Source: CAYLJJ01 sp964384025 (lineage in GTDB: Bacteria; Myxococcota_A; Bradymonadia; UBA7976; UBA1532). From it: DNA of 64,000 nucleotides. The translations under genes were made by a program, and so were the position numbers. The stretch covers positions 42,699 through 106,698 of the forward strand of contig CAYLJJ010000009.1 in NCBI GenBank assembly GCA_964384025.1. Reading direction: 5' to 3'. Under the pieces are notes generated by a model, which saw only the letters and a list, made by a program, of their open reading frames with translations, had not been told where the DNA came from and did not search any database. Shown here one piece after another: positions 8,638-17,718 of the stretch; position 1 is the stretch's first letter, and the number at the start of each line of letters is the position of its first letter.

Positions 8638-10156
8638 GAGAAACTCCTGGGTTTTTGTTGTTCGGAAGCTCCATTTTCTCAGGGCCTCGCGCTTTTGCCT
8701 ACCGCTCTCCGCTCATCTCCAGATTCGCGCTTTTTTTATGTTCTGGCTTGATAATCCTCCTGCTTTTCCAAAACCAAACTCCCTACTCCCCTGGAGCTCT
8801 GGAGCTCATATCGCCATGGGGGGTTTTGGAGCCCTCTTTGGTCTCCTCCTCGGTGTTACCCTCTCCCTGATCTATCCAGACCCTCTCTGGGTTATGGTCA
8901 GCCTCCCCAGCTTTTTTGTCCTGAGTTTGGTCTACTCTCTAACCAGCCATAAGCGGCAGCGTCGCGCTTGGTCACACACATATGAGGCTCTGCCGCTCAA
9001 AGATCTCAAGTTGAAGCTAAAACGAGCCCGAAGCATCCAGCGGGGATGGCGAGAGTTAAAGAGCCAGATCCTTGTTCTGCGCGCCTCCTCTCCACCGGAC
9101 GATCGCTTGATCCTCAGACGGAAGGGGGAGGGTGCTCAGAAGATCGGTGATCGCTATTTTGATGAGCTGGTGGAGGTTTTAGGACCTAGAGAGATCTGGA
9201 CCCCCCTGCTTGATCATAAGACCCGCAAGCTGCTCAGGAAGCTGATGGAGCGCTATGATCTCAGCTTCTCTAATGGGGCTCTCCATGTCCCCCTTGTCTA
9301 TACCTCACAGCTGTGGTTTCGGAGGCGCTCACAGCTCCTTCAGTTCGCGGAGCTGACACGGCAGCTCAACAGCCCCAAGGATCCTCAGAGGGCGCTGCAA
9401 GAGATCATCTCAAAAGATCCCAAGTTCTTTATCTCTGTCCGTGCTCTCTCTCTGCTGCCTGAAGGGGAGCTGCGCTCCTCGCAGAAGGTGCTCTTAAAGC
9501 GCGCTAAGAACTCCTCACAGCGACTCCAGGTGGCGGTCGCTTCCAGAGAGGCGGGCAGGGAGATCTTGATCTCCATCTCAGAGGATGAACAGGCCAAGCC
9601 CCAGATTCGGGTTGAGGCGCTCACCGAGCTGCTGAAGATCGATCCGGCCGAAGTCAACCGCCTGGATCACTTCTTACGGCACCGGCTCTCTCCTCTGCGC
9701 GCCCTGGCTCTGAGCTTTTTAGGCTCCAATCTCCCGTTGGCTGCGCTACTGGAGTGTATCCCCCCTCCTGATAATGAGGTGAATGAGACCCTGCTTAAAG
9801 TAGCTGAAGAGCGCTTAGGGGAAGCAGAGCCTCTGCTGATCCAGCTCCTTCCTGTCTCCGCGCCAGCCCTCCGCCAGAAGATCGCGGGGCACTTAGGGGA
9901 GCGAGGCAGCGTTCAAGCGGTCGCCGTGCTCCTTCAAGCCAAACAGGAGGCGGGGATCTTTCGCCGGGGGGCCTTCAGCCAAGCGATTGAGCAGATCCAG
10001 TCTCGTATCCCAGGGGCCTTTCCAGGACAGCTGACGATGGCAGAGGGCGAGGGAGGAGAACTCTCTCTGGTGGAGACTGGAAGGCTCTCTCTAGTGGAGG
10101 GAGAACGGTTCTTTCTGAGCGAAGCGCCAGGGAGTGAGGATGAGGCTGGCCCCTGA
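8636..10156 (+). CDS. two-TM membrane protein with repeat-like C-terminal region
   Basis: About 500 residues. Two hydrophobic segments near residues 60-105 (GFGALFGLLLGVTLSLIY, then LPSFFVLSLVYSL) form a hairpin-like membrane anchor. A basic, helix-rich cytoplasmic region follows. From about residue 230 there are HEAT-like alpha-helical repeats (LTRQLNSPKDPQRALQEI, then LTELLKIDPAEVNRLDHF). The last 40 residues are acidic with a duplicated short phrase (LSLVETGRLSLVEGERFFLS). The ATG at 8636 has only a weak Shine-Dalgarno, so the start is uncertain, but the body is coding by codon pattern. Function unknown; a membrane-tethered scaffold is inference. It ends 52 bp before mutS and may be cotranscribed with it. 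Confidence 0.65.
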   Translation: MRNSWVFVVRKLHFLRASRFCLPLSAHLQIRAFFMFWLDNPPAFPKPNSLLPWSSGAHIAMGGFGALFGLLLGVTLSLIYPDPLWVMVSLPSFFVLSLVYSLTSHKRQRRAWSHTYEALPLKDLKLKLKRARSIQRGWRELKSQILVLRASSPPDDRLILRRKGEGAQKIGDRYFDELVEVLGPREIWTPLLDHKTRKLLRKLMERYDLSFSNGALHVPLVYTSQLWFRRRSQLLQFAELTRQLNSPKDPQRALQEIISKDPKFFISVRALSLLPEGELRSSQKVLLKRAKNSSQRLQVAVASREAGREILISISEDEQAKPQIRVEALTELLKIDPAEVNRLDHFLRHRLSPLRALALSFLGSNLPLAALLECIPPPDNEVNETLLKVAEERLGEAEPLLIQLLPVSAPALRQKIAGHLGERGSVQAVAVLLQAKQEAGIFRRGAFSQAIEQIQSRIPGAFPGQLTMAEGEGGELSLVETGRLSLVEGERFFLSEAPGSEDEAGP

Positions 10157-10208
10157 ACGCATCATCCCGTAGATATGCTCTTATCCTTGAACAGCTGCCC
10201 AGAGCTTT

Positions 10209-12887
10209 ATGAACGCCAAGAGAGTTAAATTTACTGATGAGGCCCGCCACGGCATCCCCGCCGGCGTCAAGCTGACCCCCATGATGGCTCAGTATATCGC
10301 AGCCAAGGCACAGTATCCTGAGGCCCTGCTCTTCTTCAGGATGGGGGACTTTTATGAGATGTTCTTCGAGGACGCTGAGCTGGGAGGGCGTTACCTCGAT
10401 CTCAACATCACCAGCCGAGACAAAAAGAGCAGCGTCCCTGCGCCGATGTCAGGCTTCCCCCACCATCAACTTTCTAACTATCTGGCCAAGGCTCTCGCCG
10501 CAGGGCTTAAGGTGGCGGTCTGTGATCAACTCACCGATCCCAAGCAGTCTCGAGGGATCGTTGAACGTGGCATCACCCAAGTAGTTACTCCTGGAGTTGT
10601 CCTGGATGCTCAGAGCTTGGAGGCGCGTGCTCATAACTTTCTGGTGGCGCTGTTGCGTCAGGGAGAGGGGGAGGAGGCCAGCTATGCGCTGGCGGCCCTG
10701 GATATCTCCACTGGAAGCTTTCGAGCAACAGAGGTGATCGGACCTGGGGCCCTACGCTGTGAGTTGAGCCGCCTAGAGCCCCGAGAGTTGCTCCTGCCTC
10801 CCGATCTAGAGCTGCCGGAGGCTCAGGAGCGGCTCAAGGAGATCTCTCTGAGCCGCTTGGATCTCTTCCAGCCTTCAGAGCGCTTCTTGGAGCGCCTGCT
10901 GGGCCCCAAAGGGGAGCCTGTCCAGCAGGCGGTAGAGCGCTTTGGCTTTGGTAACCCTGAGGCGATCCTCAGCGCTGTCTCAGCGGTGATGGCCTATATC
11001 CTGGAGACGCAGAAGTCCCTGCCTGAGCACAGCCGCGTTTTGGAGCCCTATCGAGCGCATGACACTCTGATTTTAGATGAGACCGCCAAACGCAACCTTG
11101 AGCTGTTCCGCACTCTCTTGGAGGGTCGCAAACGGGGTGCCCTTTTGGGGGTGTTGGATCAGGCGGTGACGGCGATGGGGGGGCGTCGTCTGCGTCACTG
11201 GTTGGCCTATCCCCTGATGGATCCAACGGCGATCAATCTGCGCCTCGACGCAGTAGAGGCCCTTAAAGAGAACACAGAGCACCGTCAACAGCTCCGGGGG
11301 CTCCTCAAAGGGGTCTATGATCTGGAGCGCCTCAACGCTCGCTTGGCAACTCTGCGAGCAGGGCCACGCGATCTTTGGTTCCTGCGCCTGAGCTTAGAAG
11401 CTCTGCCTGCTCTCCGCAGCCTGAGCGCCTCTCTGCCTGCCCTAGAGAGCCTGACGCGGCGCCTAAAGGATCTGGGAGAGGTGGTGGATCTGTTGGCCTC
11501 TACCCTCAATGATGATCCTCCCTCACAGCTCAAAGATGGAGGGGTGATCCGTCTGGGCTTTCATCCTGAGTTGGATCGCTTGGTGACCCTCTCCACCAAT
11601 GCCAAAGATTGGCTCCTTAAGCTGGAGGCTCGCGAGCGGGAGACCACCGGGATCGGATCTCTTAAGCTCAAGTTCAACCGGGTCTTTGGCTACTTCATCG
11701 AGGTCTCCAAAGCCAACATACGCTTGGTCCCAGAGCGTTACATCCGCAAGCAGACCTTGACCAACTCCGAGCGTTACTTCACCCCCGAACTCAAAGAGTT
11801 TGAGGAGGAGGTCCTCAACGCTGAGAGCCGTCGTCTGCTCCTAGAGGCCAACCTCTATCAAGCTCTACGAGAGGCCCTGGTTCCCCATGTTGAGGAGATC
11901 GCTGAGACCGCCAAGGCTCTGGCCGATCTGGACGCCTTGGGTGCTCTGGCGGAGCTGGCTCAGCAGAACGACTATTGCCGTCCGGTGGTGGATGGTGGAG
12001 ATCTCATTGAGATCATCGAGGGGCGGCACCCGGTGGTTGAGCAGGCGGTAGGGCGAGAGGCTTTTGTGCCCAACAGCTTGCGCCTGGATCGAGAGCAGCA
12101 GAGCCTGATTATCCTTACCGGCCCCAACATGGCGGGGAAGTCAACAGTGATGCGACAGGTGGCGCTGATCAGCTTGATGGCCCAGATGGGAGGCTTTGTT
12201 CCCGCCAAGTCGGCGCGGCTTGGAGTGGTTGATCGCATCTTTACTCGTGTGGGGGCCGTTGATGATCTGGCGGCAGGACGCTCTACTTTTATGGTGGAGA
12301 TGCATGAGACCGCCACGATCCTCAAGGAGGCGACCGGGCGCAGTTTGCTGATCCTGGATGAGATCGGTCGAGGAACCAGCACCTTTGATGGAGTCAGCAT
12401 CGCTTGGTCGGTCGCCGAACATGTACATGACATCCTGGGGGCGCGTACCCTCTTCGCCACCCACTACCACGAGCTGACCGAGCTGGCTGAGATCAAGCCT
12501 CGAGTCGCCAACTTCACCATCGCAGTTAAGGAGTGGAAGGATGAGGTGGTCTTCCTGAGGCAGCTGATCCCAGGTGGCGCCAACCGCTCCTATGGTATCC
12601 AAGTAGGACGCCTCGCGGGCCTGCCTGTAGGGGTGGTTGATCGAGCCAAAGAGGTCCTCATCGCTTTACAGGGGAGCAAGGAGGAGGAGCTGCATGGTGC
12701 TCAGATTATTGGAGGAGAGCAGCTCAAGATGCCTGAACACAACCTGCAGATGAGCCTCTTTTCTCCTCCCCCCATCCCCGCCGCTCCCAGCCCTGTAGAG
12801 CGAGAGCTGCGGGCCGCTGATCTCAACAGCCTGAGCCCCATCCAGGCGCTTAATTTTCTCCATTCTCTCCGTGGGCGTCTGAGTTGA
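10209..12887 (+). CDS. mutS: DNA mismatch repair protein MutS
   Basis: 892 residues, the usual MutS length. The mismatch-binding domain has the diagnostic Phe-x-Glu in GDFYEMFFED (near residue 46), preceded by TPMMAQYIAAKAQYPEALLF. The connector, core and clamp regions follow, including FNRVFGYFIEVSK. The C-terminal ABC-type ATPase has Walker A GPNMAGKSTVMRQ (near 637), the signature and Walker B region LLILDEIGRGTSTFDG (near 713) and FATHYHEL. It recognises mismatches and small loops and recruits MutL in the cytoplasm. The ATG at 10209 lacks a strong Shine-Dalgarno, but the MutS N-terminus begins right after it. The stop overlaps the glnD start by four bases, implying translational coupling. 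Confidence 0.97.
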   Translation: MNAKRVKFTDEARHGIPAGVKLTPMMAQYIAAKAQYPEALLFFRMGDFYEMFFEDAELGGRYLDLNITSRDKKSSVPAPMSGFPHHQLSNYLAKALAAGLKVAVCDQLTDPKQSRGIVERGITQVVTPGVVLDAQSLEARAHNFLVALLRQGEGEEASYALAALDISTGSFRATEVIGPGALRCELSRLEPRELLLPPDLELPEAQERLKEISLSRLDLFQPSERFLERLLGPKGEPVQQAVERFGFGNPEAILSAVSAVMAYILETQKSLPEHSRVLEPYRAHDTLILDETAKRNLELFRTLLEGRKRGALLGVLDQAVTAMGGRRLRHWLAYPLMDPTAINLRLDAVEALKENTEHRQQLRGLLKGVYDLERLNARLATLRAGPRDLWFLRLSLEALPALRSLSASLPALESLTRRLKDLGEVVDLLASTLNDDPPSQLKDGGVIRLGFHPELDRLVTLSTNAKDWLLKLEARERETTGIGSLKLKFNRVFGYFIEVSKANIRLVPERYIRKQTLTNSERYFTPELKEFEEEVLNAESRRLLLEANLYQALREALVPHVEEIAETAKALADLDALGALAELAQQNDYCRPVVDGGDLIEIIEGRHPVVEQAVGREAFVPNSLRLDREQQSLIILTGPNMAGKSTVMRQVALISLMAQMGGFVPAKSARLGVVDRIFTRVGAVDDLAAGRSTFMVEMHETATILKEATGRSLLILDEIGRGTSTFDGVSIAWSVAEHVHDILGARTLFATHYHELTELAEIKPRVANFTIAVKEWKDEVVFLRQLIPGGANRSYGIQVGRLAGLPVGVVDRAKEVLIALQGSKEEELHGAQIIGGEQLKMPEHNLQMSLFSPPPIPAAPSPVERELRAADLNSLSPIQALNFLHSLRGRLS

Positions 12888-15319
12888 TCAGCGCTCAGGG
12901 CCTCAGTCGGGAGCGGGATACGCTGCTCCAGGCTTTAGCCCCCTCCGAACTCAAAGTGCCTCTCCTGGCCTTAGGAGGCTATGGGCGCCAAGAGATGAGC
13001 CCTGGCAGCGATCTCGACCTCCTCTTTCTGAGTGAGGCGGCTGAGCCAGCTGGCGTTGAGGCGCTGATCCGCGCGCTCTGGGACCAGCGACTTCAGCTGG
13101 GCTTCGCCACCCGCGGCCTCTCTGAGTGCCTCTCTCTGGCTCAGGAGGATCTACACAGCGCCACCGCACTCCTCAGCGCGCGCTCGATTCTGGGTCCTCC
13201 TGAGATCGCTGGAGAGCTGCGAGTTGCGTTGATGGAAGCCTTGAAAGGGACGCCCACGCAAACCCATCTAAAGGCCCTAGCACAGGGACGCGCTGAGCGC
13301 CATGAGCGCTATGGGGGCAGCGTCTATCTCTTAGAGCCCAACCTCAAACAGAGCCCTGGGGGCCTTCGTGACCTACACCTCATCTTCTGGGCAGCAGCGC
13401 TCAGCCAAGGTCTAGAGCGCTGGGAGGAGCTGTCCAGCCGGGGCCTCTGTAGTCCCCAAGCCCAGGAGGAGCTTAATCAAGCTCGTGAGCGCCTCTTACG
13501 TCTGCGTATCGCGCTCCATCAAGCAGCTCCCTATGGTGGGGATCGTCTCACCTTTGGACACCAAGAGGTGGTCGCTGAGCGTCTGGGCTATGGAGAGGGG
13601 CGCGGCGCGGTAGAAAGCTTTATGGCTGAATATTACCGCCTCGCCTCGATCATCAAGCGTCGCTCAGGCTTGATTTTAGAGCGTTGCCTCAGGGCTCAAG
13701 GCTTCGCCCCTGCTCAGCGCTGCCTCAGTTTGAGCGCTCCCATCAACGGCCGACGCGCTCTGGCGCTCTTTCTAGAAGCGCAGCGGCAGAGCTTCGGCAT
13801 CGAGGCCCAGGCCAAAGAGGCGATCATGGAGGCGGTGCCCACCTGGGGGAGCGCTTGGCGACAGGATCCTGAAGTACTCCAGGATTTCTTTGAGCTGCTT
13901 TGTGCCCCTGAAGATCCCCTAGATGCTCTGGGAGAGCTCCATGAGGTAGGGATCTTGAGCGCCCTGATCCCTGAATTTGGGAGCATTACCCATCGCAGCC
14001 ACCACGACCTCTACCACCTCTACACAGTCGATGTGCATAGCCTCCGTGCGCTTCGTTGTCTCAAAGCGATCGAGCGCGCGGAGCCGCCCATCAACCCTCT
14101 CCTGCAACAGGCGATGAGCCAAGTCCAGGGTCGGAAGCGTCTCTATCTCGCTTTGCTGCTCCACGACATCGGTAAGGGCCTGGGGCGAGGACATGCGATC
14201 AAAGGAGCTCGTTTGATCCCCGGTATCGTACGGCGACTGGGCTTAAAGCGAGAGGCTGGCCAACAGATCGCCTGGTTAGTGCGAGACCATCTCCTTTTGA
14301 TTCACTGTAGCCAGCGTATGGACCTCAGCGATGAGGGCCTGCTGCGACAGCTCGCCCGCCGGGTGGGGGATCTAGAGGGGCTCTCGATGCTCTATCTTCT
14401 CACCTGGGCTGATGCCAGCACCACGGGACCACAGGCCCTCACTGACTGGAAAGCCTCCCTCCTGGCTGAGCTTTATGCTCAGGTCGCGCGCCGTCTTAAG
14501 CGAGGTTTGGACCTCTATGAGGATCCAGAGCGGATGGTGGAGCGGCGGCGGCGGGCTCTGACCCGCTGGCTTTTAAGAAACCGGGATCCTCGTCTGATGG
14601 ATGTCGGGGGGGAGCTTGAGGAGTTCTTCGCCAGCCTACCCACAGCCTACTTCAGGAGGACTCGAGCGCGTGACTTAGCGCGGCATCTGGAGATGCTTCA
14701 GGAACTCAAACACAGCCCCCTGGCGCTGAGACAGCGGTCTCGTCCTCGACGAGGCTACACCCATCTGCACGTAGCTGCGATTGAGCGTATGGGGCTGCTC
14801 CCTGCGGTAGCAGGGGTCTTAACCCTCCACCGCTTAGATATCATCTCTGCAGATCTTCATCACAGCTCTGATGGTCGCAGCCTTAACCTCTTGAGGGTGA
14901 GAGCTGAGGAGGGGGGCGCTCCCGCCGCTGAGCGTTGGGCGCCTGTAGAGCGCGATCTGCGCTTGGCTCTAAGCGGGGCTCTAGATCTTGAGGAGCAATA
15001 TCGAGCCTTAGATCGTCGCCGCGCTCGACGCTTCTCCTGGCCTGAGGGTCCCGCTATAGAGACTCAGATCTCCTGGGATGATCAGCTCAGTCAAGAAACC
15101 TCTCTGCTGATCTTGCGGGCTCAGGATCAACCAGGGCTGCTCTACACTGTGGTGCAAGTTATCGAAGCCCAAGGCTGCCGCCTTCATATGGCGCGAATCA
15201 CCACCGAGGGAGATGCAGCCCATGACCGCTTCTATCTCAGCGAGTGGGCCAGCGTTGAGCCGCTCTCTACAGAGAGGCAGGCCAGCTTAAAGAGCGCCTT
15301 GAGCAAAGCACTCGGTTAA
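12884..15319 (+). CDS. glnD: PII uridylyltransferase/uridylyl-removing enzyme GlnD
   Basis: 811 residues, slightly shorter than typical GlnD at the N-terminus. The nucleotidyltransferase domain has GGYGRQEMSPGSDLDLLF (residues ~31-48), with the G-S-x(9)-D-x-D type active site seen as GSDLDL. A central HD domain has LLHDIGKGLGRGHAIKGA (near 427). Two ACT domains follow (around 624 and 739; the second contains AQDQPGLLYTVVQVIEAQG). The enzyme uridylylates PII at low glutamine and removes UMP at high glutamine, coupling nitrogen status to GlnB and its targets. The start is a TTG at 12884 overlapping the mutS stop in TTGA. No PII gene is in the window. A mutS-glnD pair does not suggest a shared pathway. 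Confidence 0.95.
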   Translation: MISAQGLSRERDTLLQALAPSELKVPLLALGGYGRQEMSPGSDLDLLFLSEAAEPAGVEALIRALWDQRLQLGFATRGLSECLSLAQEDLHSATALLSARSILGPPEIAGELRVALMEALKGTPTQTHLKALAQGRAERHERYGGSVYLLEPNLKQSPGGLRDLHLIFWAAALSQGLERWEELSSRGLCSPQAQEELNQARERLLRLRIALHQAAPYGGDRLTFGHQEVVAERLGYGEGRGAVESFMAEYYRLASIIKRRSGLILERCLRAQGFAPAQRCLSLSAPINGRRALALFLEAQRQSFGIEAQAKEAIMEAVPTWGSAWRQDPEVLQDFFELLCAPEDPLDALGELHEVGILSALIPEFGSITHRSHHDLYHLYTVDVHSLRALRCLKAIERAEPPINPLLQQAMSQVQGRKRLYLALLLHDIGKGLGRGHAIKGARLIPGIVRRLGLKREAGQQIAWLVRDHLLLIHCSQRMDLSDEGLLRQLARRVGDLEGLSMLYLLTWADASTTGPQALTDWKASLLAELYAQVARRLKRGLDLYEDPERMVERRRRALTRWLLRNRDPRLMDVGGELEEFFASLPTAYFRRTRARDLARHLEMLQELKHSPLALRQRSRPRRGYTHLHVAAIERMGLLPAVAGVLTLHRLDIISADLHHSSDGRSLNLLRVRAEEGGAPAAERWAPVERDLRLALSGALDLEEQYRALDRRRARRFSWPEGPAIETQISWDDQLSQETSLLILRAQDQPGLLYTVVQVIEAQGCRLHMARITTEGDAAHDRFYLSEWASVEPLSTERQASLKSALSKALG

Positions 15320-15396
15320 ATCTCTCTCCATCTCAAAGGGGAGCTGATTTGATAGCGTTCTCCCCTCGATTTTTCGGTAGTGCTGAAGATGTAGTC

Positions 15397-15690
15397 GATT
15401 GTTAGTCGTCCGACTTTTTTTACTGTAACGCTGATTTCCCGTAAAATATTGCCGTATTTTTCATCTGGATATGTCTGTATTGCTCTAGTTGATACGCCAG
15501 TTACGCGAGAAATGCCAGCCAATGATATTCCTTCGAGAAACAGCAATCCTATGATTTTCTTCTTCTCTTCAGGAACGGGCATATTTGTCAGATTTTCAAC
15601 AAATCATCTGCCACGCCTGTTGCATTTGTATCTTTGTTTGCTATTATGCATAGAACCGTCCTTGACTATATTGTCAGACTCATAATTCAT
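15397..15690 (-). mobile_element. decayed IS1-family transposase remnant
   Basis: In one minus-strand frame SDNIVKDGSMHNSKQRYKC and RRGR match the zinc-ribbon N-terminus of IS1-type InsA transposases. After a frameshift near 15600 the next frame reads FVENLTNMPVPEEKKKIIG, continuing through LEGISLAGISRVTGVS (helix-turn-helix) to VGRLTI, as in the family. The homology stops abruptly at about 15397, before the catalytic DDE region. The first Cys pair is lost. The element is therefore truncated, frameshifted and inactive. It is clearly more AT-rich than neighbouring genes, consistent with an acquired insertion. No terminal inverted repeats could be assigned, so the true ends of the insertion are unknown. 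Confidence 0.75.
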
Positions 15691-15879
15691 GGCAACTGCC
15701 ACATTTTCTTGCAAAATACACAATGACATGTCCAACATAGTCCTATCATGCGCATAAATCAAGCACAAACAACCTATACTATTCAATGCCAAAATCGCTA
15801 CATCTTCATAACTACCAAACCATCATATAGGCATTGGATTTATACCACTTCATTCAGGGGCAATACCCATCCATCACCG

Positions 15880-15913
15880 AAGAGCGCCTTGAATGAAGCG
15901 ATCAGTTAGATTT
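15880..15913 (+). repeat. imperfect second copy of the 3' end of glnD
   Basis: The 34 bases at 15880-15913 match 15290-15323 at 26 positions, including 13 identical bases (AAGAGCGCCTTGA). Read in the same frame the copy gives KSALNEAIS-stop, against KSALSKALG-stop at the end of glnD. The two copies bracket the IS1 remnant. Confidence 0.6.
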
Positions 15914-16273
15914 CCGCCGGCTGATGCGTAGACCCACAGCGCTGGGGTGCCCCATCACAGGAGGCTCTAACTTTTTTAAAGTTAATGCGACTTGCTGAAT
16001 GGAGAACTCTCTGAGAAGCGTATCGCAGATCTCCTCCGCAAGGCGCTCAAGGAGGCGGTAGCTCTTATGGCGACCGATCTCTAAAGCCCGCTCAGCCACT
16101 CGACCATAGTCGATGGTATCCTCAAGCTGGTCACTCTTTGCTGCTGCTCGAATAGAACAGTGAAGAGAGAGGCTCAAGCGGAAGCGACAACCCAGGCGAC
16201 GCTCATGGGAAAACCAGCCGTGTTGTCCGGTGAATTCTAGATCTTCTAGAAAAATAATATCGGTGTCATTCAT
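15902..16273 (-). CDS. folB: dihydroneopterin aldolase FolB
   Basis: 123 residues, the normal size. The family pattern is clear: LEFTGQHGWFSHERRLG (with G-x-H-G and the conserved E-R), DTIDYGRVAERAL, YRLLERLAEEICDTLL, and VALTLKKLEPP with the catalytic Lys region. It converts 7,8-dihydroneopterin to 6-hydroxymethyl-dihydropterin and glycolaldehyde in folate synthesis, as a cytoplasmic homo-oligomer. The ATG at 16273 has a weak ribosome site. The gene stands alone; no other folate gene is adjacent. Its 3' end overlaps the duplicated glnD-tail segment. Confidence 0.93.
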   Translation of the reverse strand: MNDTDIIFLEDLEFTGQHGWFSHERRLGCRFRLSLSLHCSIRAAAKSDQLEDTIDYGRVAERALEIGRHKSYRLLERLAEEICDTLLREFSIQQVALTLKKLEPPVMGHPSAVGLRISRRKSN

Positions 16274-16283
16274 GGCTCAGGTT

Positions 16284-17434
16284 TTAAAGCCCAACTTGAA
16301 GGAAGGACAAGATCGATGCTTGATTGGATGAAGAGCAAAGGGATCTTAAAGTGATGGGAAGGAGCACATCGAGCGGTTTGAAGCCAGGGTGCTTAAGAGT
16401 GTGGGCGTCTACCACTCCTTCTCGATCCTCCGAAGATCTCTGAGCACCCTCTATATATTCCCCGTAATTCCTCTGCTCCTGATTACGATGCCTCCTCTCG
16501 TCATTGGATATTTGAAGAGATTCGCTCCTCCCTTCTGCTCGATTCCTCAGGGTCTCGAGATTCCCGCGGTTGTTGAGGACCACATCTCCATACCCCAAGG
16601 TCGTACGATTATAACTCTGGACCCGCACATCCCTGAGCTTGACCCCCGCGATCTTGAACATCTCCAGAAAGTTGATGAGGTGATCGTCGGTGGGTTGATA
16701 GTGACCGCTGTCGGAGCACAGATCTGAGATTTTTCCATTGATGATACGGATAGATCCTGCACACTGAACCGCCATGCCAGCCAGGATGAGTGATTCTCCG
16801 CAACCGCCCCCCTGGTGTTGAAGCTGAAGTGAGGCCCCACATAGAGATCTCTGGCCATGCTCAAGACGCAGAACTCATAGCCGTCCTGTGCGTCCAGCAC
16901 CTTTGCTGGGTTTCCATAGTGCTGCCGCGTATCGGCCCGTATGAGCTGACCCACGACCGGTCCACGATGTCCGAAATCAAATGGAAACCGCCACGCGACG
17001 CCGTTTCTGAAACGGAGCTTGTAGGCCTCTGCCTTGTTTCGGTTCATATAAGCTCGATCGGCACCGCTCTCAATCCCTCGACCATGCGCAGACATGGTCC
17101 GGCCATACATCCACTCAAGCTCGTTGGGCAGCGCTTGGACACTGCACTGAAATGACCTCGCGAGAAGGCGCGCGGCGCACTGTAAGAGATCACGGATGGC
17201 GCCTGTCCGCTCTTTGTGTGTTCCTTTGTAGTTGAGCTTTGAGTTGCGGAGCCAGTAGTTTGTCGCGAAGTAGATCTCCCCCAGAAGATAGCGCTTCTCA
17301 TCGCCCTCATTGGAGCGACCATGAAGCTGGACCAGCTCATCAATGCGTGAGAGTGCAGCGTCTTTGCTTCGAGTAGCTCCGCCGACAGAGCTCGCACTCT
17401 TCCATGCTTGAAGCCTTGGGATTTGATTAGACAT
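16284..17434 (-). pseudogene. frameshifted gene ending in an SGHYQP-type domain
   Basis: The 5' frame starts at an ATG (17434) with GGGAGAGAG upstream. It encodes about 215 plausible residues, including EKRYLLGEIYFATNYWLR, LPNELEWMYGRTMSAHGRG and AKVLDAQDGYEFCVLSMARD. Near 16776-16800 the coherent sequence passes to another frame: GMAVQCAGSIRIINGKISDL, then SDSGHYQPTDDHLINFLEMF, ending at 16284. Joined, this is about 380 residues. The GKIxxxxxxSGHYxP phrase recurs at the C-termini of bacterial toxin or effector-like proteins; that association is from memory and not tested. The gene may be a genuine pseudogene, or the single-base offset may be a sequencing error. The 10-bp gap to folB suggests shared transcription. 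Confidence 0.5.
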
Positions 17435-17718
17435 CTACTCTCTCCCATCCTGAATTGGTGGCAACCCTAATATCCTTACTGTCATTTGTCTTGATGCACA
17501 ACTCAGACTCCAGACTGGATCTCATAGAGCCTATTATCATCGCTGGCCTCCTCTGAAGGGTTCAGCCCAGCCCCAAGATGAAGCTCTCCCCTCACAGCTC
17601 CCGTATGGTGCCTCTGGATGTTGCTCCTCGCTGGACACAGCATCTCCGCTCGACGCCGTTCCCTTGGAGCTGCCCATCTCCTGAACATTCCCTTGGACCA
17701 AGCCCTCTTCTTCAGATT

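Noticed and set aside
17503..17688. Small minus-strand frame between the FtsH-like gene and the frameshifted gene
   Set aside because: Arg-rich, no ribosome site, no conserved-looking sequence; treated as non-coding.
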